A DNA stretch of 64,000 bases. Origin: Acidimangrovimonas sediminis (GTDB lineage: Bacteria; Pseudomonadota; Alphaproteobacteria; Rhodobacterales; Rhodobacteraceae). The notes beneath the pieces are model-generated. The model did no database searches, had not been told where the DNA came from, and worked only from the letters and a program-made list of their open reading frames with translations. The DNA is taken from NCBI RefSeq assembly GCF_002871005.1, contig NZ_PHSN01000020.1:1-64000 (forward strand), in the 5' to 3' direction. The position numbers and the translations under genes were made by a program. Shown in pieces: positions 62,175 to 64,000 of the stretch (the first letter of the stretch is position 1; every line of letters begins with the position of its first letter).

Positions 62175-63469
62175 CCCTGTATCTTTCTGACGCCCGCATC
62201 GTCGATCCGGCGGCTGGCACCGAAACCCACGGCAACATCGTGCTCGACGGCGGCGTGATCGCGGCGATCGGCGACATGGGCCCGCCGAAGGGTGCCGAGG
62301 TGATCGACTGCCGTGGCAAATGCGTGGCCCCCGGGATCGTCGATCTCGGCGCCAAGGTCTGCGAACCCGGCGAGCGGCACAAGGAAAGCTTCCGCTCCGC
62401 CGGTCTCGCGGCGGCGGCGGGCGGCGTGACCACGATCATCGCGCGCCCCGACACGCTGCCTGCGATCGACAATCCCGAGACGCTGGAATTCGTCACCCGC
62501 CGCGCGGCCGAGGCCAGCCCCGTGCGCATCCGCCACATGGCGGCCCTGACCAAGGGGCGCGAGGGGCGCGAGATGACCGAGATCGGGTTCCTGATGGATG
62601 CCGGCGCGGTGGCCTTCACCGATTGCGACCATGTCGTGACCGACAACAAGGTGCTGTCCCGGGCGCTTAGCTATGCGCGCAGCCTGGGCGCGCTGGTGAT
62701 CGGCCACCCGCAGGATCCGGGCCTGTCGAAGGGTGCCGCGGTGACGAACGGAAAGTTCGCCTCGCTCCGCGGGCTGCCGGGCGTCTCGCCCATGGCCGAG
62801 CGGATGGCCTTCGACCGCGACATGGCGCTGGTCGAGATGACGGGCGCGCGCTACCACGCCGACCAGATCACGTGCGCCCGCACCCTGCCGGCGCTGGAGC
62901 GGGCCAAGGCGAACGGCCTCGACGTCACTGCCGGGGTTTCGGTCCATCACGTCACGCTGAACGAATTCGACGTGGGCGATTACCGCACCTTCTTCAAGCT
63001 GACCCCGCCGCTCCGCCCCGAGGACGACCGGATCGCGGTGGCGCAGGCGCTGGCCTCGGGGGTGATCGACATCCTGTGTTCGATGCACACGCCGCAGGAC
63101 GAGGAATCGAAGCGCCTGCCCTACGAGGAGGCCGCCGCCGGCGCCGTCGCGCTGGAGACGTTCCTTCCCGCCGCGCTGCGCCTCGTTCATGACGGCACGC
63201 TGACGCTGCCGCAGCTGTTCCGGGCGATGGCGCTGAACCCGGCCAGGCGGCTGGGCCTGCCGCAGGGCCGGATGGAGCAGGGCGCGCCCGCCGACGTGAT
63301 CCTGTTCGATCCGGACGCGCCCTTCGTCCTCGACCGTTTCACCATGCTCCGGTCGAAATCCAAGAACACGCCCTTTGACGGGGCCCGGATGCAGGGTAAG
63401 GTGCTGGCTACTTTCGTCGGCGGGCAAAGGGTTTATGCCGCCGACACGGTTGCGCAGGCGGGGGGCTGA
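62171..63469 (+). CDS. pyrC: dihydroorotase-like protein (PyrC' type, active-site residues missing)
   Basis: A 432-residue amidohydrolase-fold protein of the class I dihydroorotase family. The HxH metal motif after PGIVD is replaced by Gly60 and Lys62 (PGIVDLGAKVCEPG), and the catalytic-Asp region reads CSMHTPQDEE with Met305 in place of Asp. The fold is otherwise intact (AGGVTTIIARPDT, NPARRLGLPQG). It therefore looks like PyrC', the inactive partner that builds the PyrB complex in pseudomonads. A true dihydroorotase would have to be elsewhere in the genome. Confidence 0.88.
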   Translation: MTLYLSDARIVDPAAGTETHGNIVLDGGVIAAIGDMGPPKGAEVIDCRGKCVAPGIVDLGAKVCEPGERHKESFRSAGLAAAAGGVTTIIARPDTLPAIDNPETLEFVTRRAAEASPVRIRHMAALTKGREGREMTEIGFLMDAGAVAFTDCDHVVTDNKVLSRALSYARSLGALVIGHPQDPGLSKGAAVTNGKFASLRGLPGVSPMAERMAFDRDMALVEMTGARYHADQITCARTLPALERAKANGLDVTAGVSVHHVTLNEFDVGDYRTFFKLTPPLRPEDDRIAVAQALASGVIDILCSMHTPQDEESKRLPYEEAAAGAVALETFLPAALRLVHDGTLTLPQLFRAMALNPARRLGLPQGRMEQGAPADVILFDPDAPFVLDRFTMLRSKSKNTPFDGARMQGKVLATFVGGQRVYAADTVAQAGG

Positions 63470-63470
63470 A

Positions 63471-64000
63471 GTGCCGCATATCATCCATTCCTTTCCGCTG
63501 CTCGCCGTCGTGGCGGTGCTGGCCTACCTGTTGGGCGCCGTGCCCTTCGGCATCGTCATGGCGCGGATCTTCGGGCTGGGCGACCTGCGCGCCATCGGCT
63601 CGGGCAACATCGGGGCGACCAACGTCCTGCGCACCGGCAACAAGCTGGCCGCCTTCCTCACGCTGATCCTCGATGCCGGCAAGGGCGCCATCGCGGTGGG
63701 TCTGGCCTGGGCGCTGTTCCGGCAGCCGGGGCAGATGCCCTACATGGTGGATGCCGCGCAGGTGGCGGGGTTCTTCGCCTTTCTCGGCCACATCTACCCG
63801 GTCTACCTGCGGTTCCGCGGCGGCAAGGGGGTGGCGACCTTCCTCGGCACGCTGCTGGCGCTGTCCTTTCCGCTGGGGCTGGCCTGCTGTGCGACCTGGC
63901 TGGTCGTCGCGGTGATTACCCGCTACTCTTCGCTGGCCGCCCTGGCCGCGGCGGCGCTGTCGTCGCTGTGGATCCTGCTTCTCGGGCAGGGCGGGTTGCT
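63471..64000 (+). CDS. plsY: glycerol-3-phosphate acyltransferase, cut by window end
   Basis: Acylates glycerol-3-phosphate from acyl-phosphate, the first step of phospholipid synthesis. The 176 residues seen include GSGNIGATNVLRTG (about 42-55) and FRGGKGVATFLG (about 118-129), the substrate-binding signatures, with several helices. GTG 63471 lies just after the pyrC-type stop. The 3' end is missing. Confidence 0.93.
   Translation, partial: MPHIIHSFPLLAVVAVLAYLLGAVPFGIVMARIFGLGDLRAIGSGNIGATNVLRTGNKLAAFLTLILDAGKGAIAVGLAWALFRQPGQMPYMVDAAQVAGFFAFLGHIYPVYLRFRGGKGVATFLGTLLALSFPLGLACCATWLVVAVITRYSSLAALAAAALSSLWILLLGQGGL

Overview
The window is a 64 kb stretch of chromosome from an alphaproteobacterium of the Rhodobacterales (Paracoccaceae/Roseobacter type). 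The evidence is very high G+C with strong GC3 bias, the def-def-def-fmt block, the phaZ / phaC-phaP-phaR block, pyrB-orf-pyrC-plsY, the Lrp pair divergent from ilvC, Hint-domain and pectate-lyase-fold proteins typical of the group, and extragenic hairpin repeats. No tRNA, rRNA, CRISPR array, integrase or transposase gene was recognised. The content is mostly core metabolism with some accessory genes.

Layout. 0.1-2.5 kb: three tandem peptide deformylase genes and fmt. 2.7-8.9 kb: a small membrane protein, ilvC divergent from two lrp-type genes, a Hint-domain protein, a class V aminotransferase, a UbiH-like monooxygenase and a small membrane protein. 9.1-12.6 kb: HAD hydrolase, GntR regulator, and a membrane glycosyltransferase interrupted by an in-frame TGA. 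12.7-16.1 kb: carA, yqeY, a DUF4864-type exported protein, a CHAD protein. 16.3-18.6 kb: a large beta-helix spike-like protein. 18.7-22.3 kb: flavin-fold protein, acs, adk. 22.3-23.5 kb: gene-poor, with a repeat and a possible broken gene. 23.5-26.8 kb: truA, ycjX, ycjF. 27-30.9 kb: pstSCAB. 31-37.6 kb: M20 amidohydrolase, parE, ArsC/Spx-like protein with a low-GC membrane partner, thyX, gloA, MarR-type regulator. 37.8-45.5 kb: xre-sdhE, aspartate aminotransferase, conserved orf, MATE pump, methyltransferase, cspA, small membrane protein, thrS. 45.7-48.8 kb: MFS transporter and two alpha/beta hydrolases. 49-53.7 kb: PHB depolymerase, synthase, phasin and repressor. 53.8-60.4 kb: GNAT, omega-transaminase divergent from a LysR gene, YqgE, DsbD-N-type protein, uracil-DNA glycosylase and moaB. 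60.6-64 kb: pyrB, an unknown membrane protein, pyrC-type gene and plsY (cut by the window end).

How genes work together. The pha genes make, degrade, coat and regulate polyhydroxybutyrate granules. The phaP promoter carries two CTGC-N3-GCAG palindromes, one of them exactly in the -35/-10 spacer, which fits PhaR repression. pstSCAB is a phosphate importer lacking an adjacent phoU/phoB. pyrB/pyrC and carA supply pyrimidines.

I found no complete, clearly undescribed multi-gene system. The strongest oddities are enzyme homologues lacking key residues (third deformylase, PyrC-like protein, second alpha/beta hydrolase, uracil-DNA glycosylase without most Fe-S cysteines), the glycosyltransferase split by a TGA, two families of intergenic hairpin repeats, and a few short tandem duplications. 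Domain assignments are by eye, without database searches.
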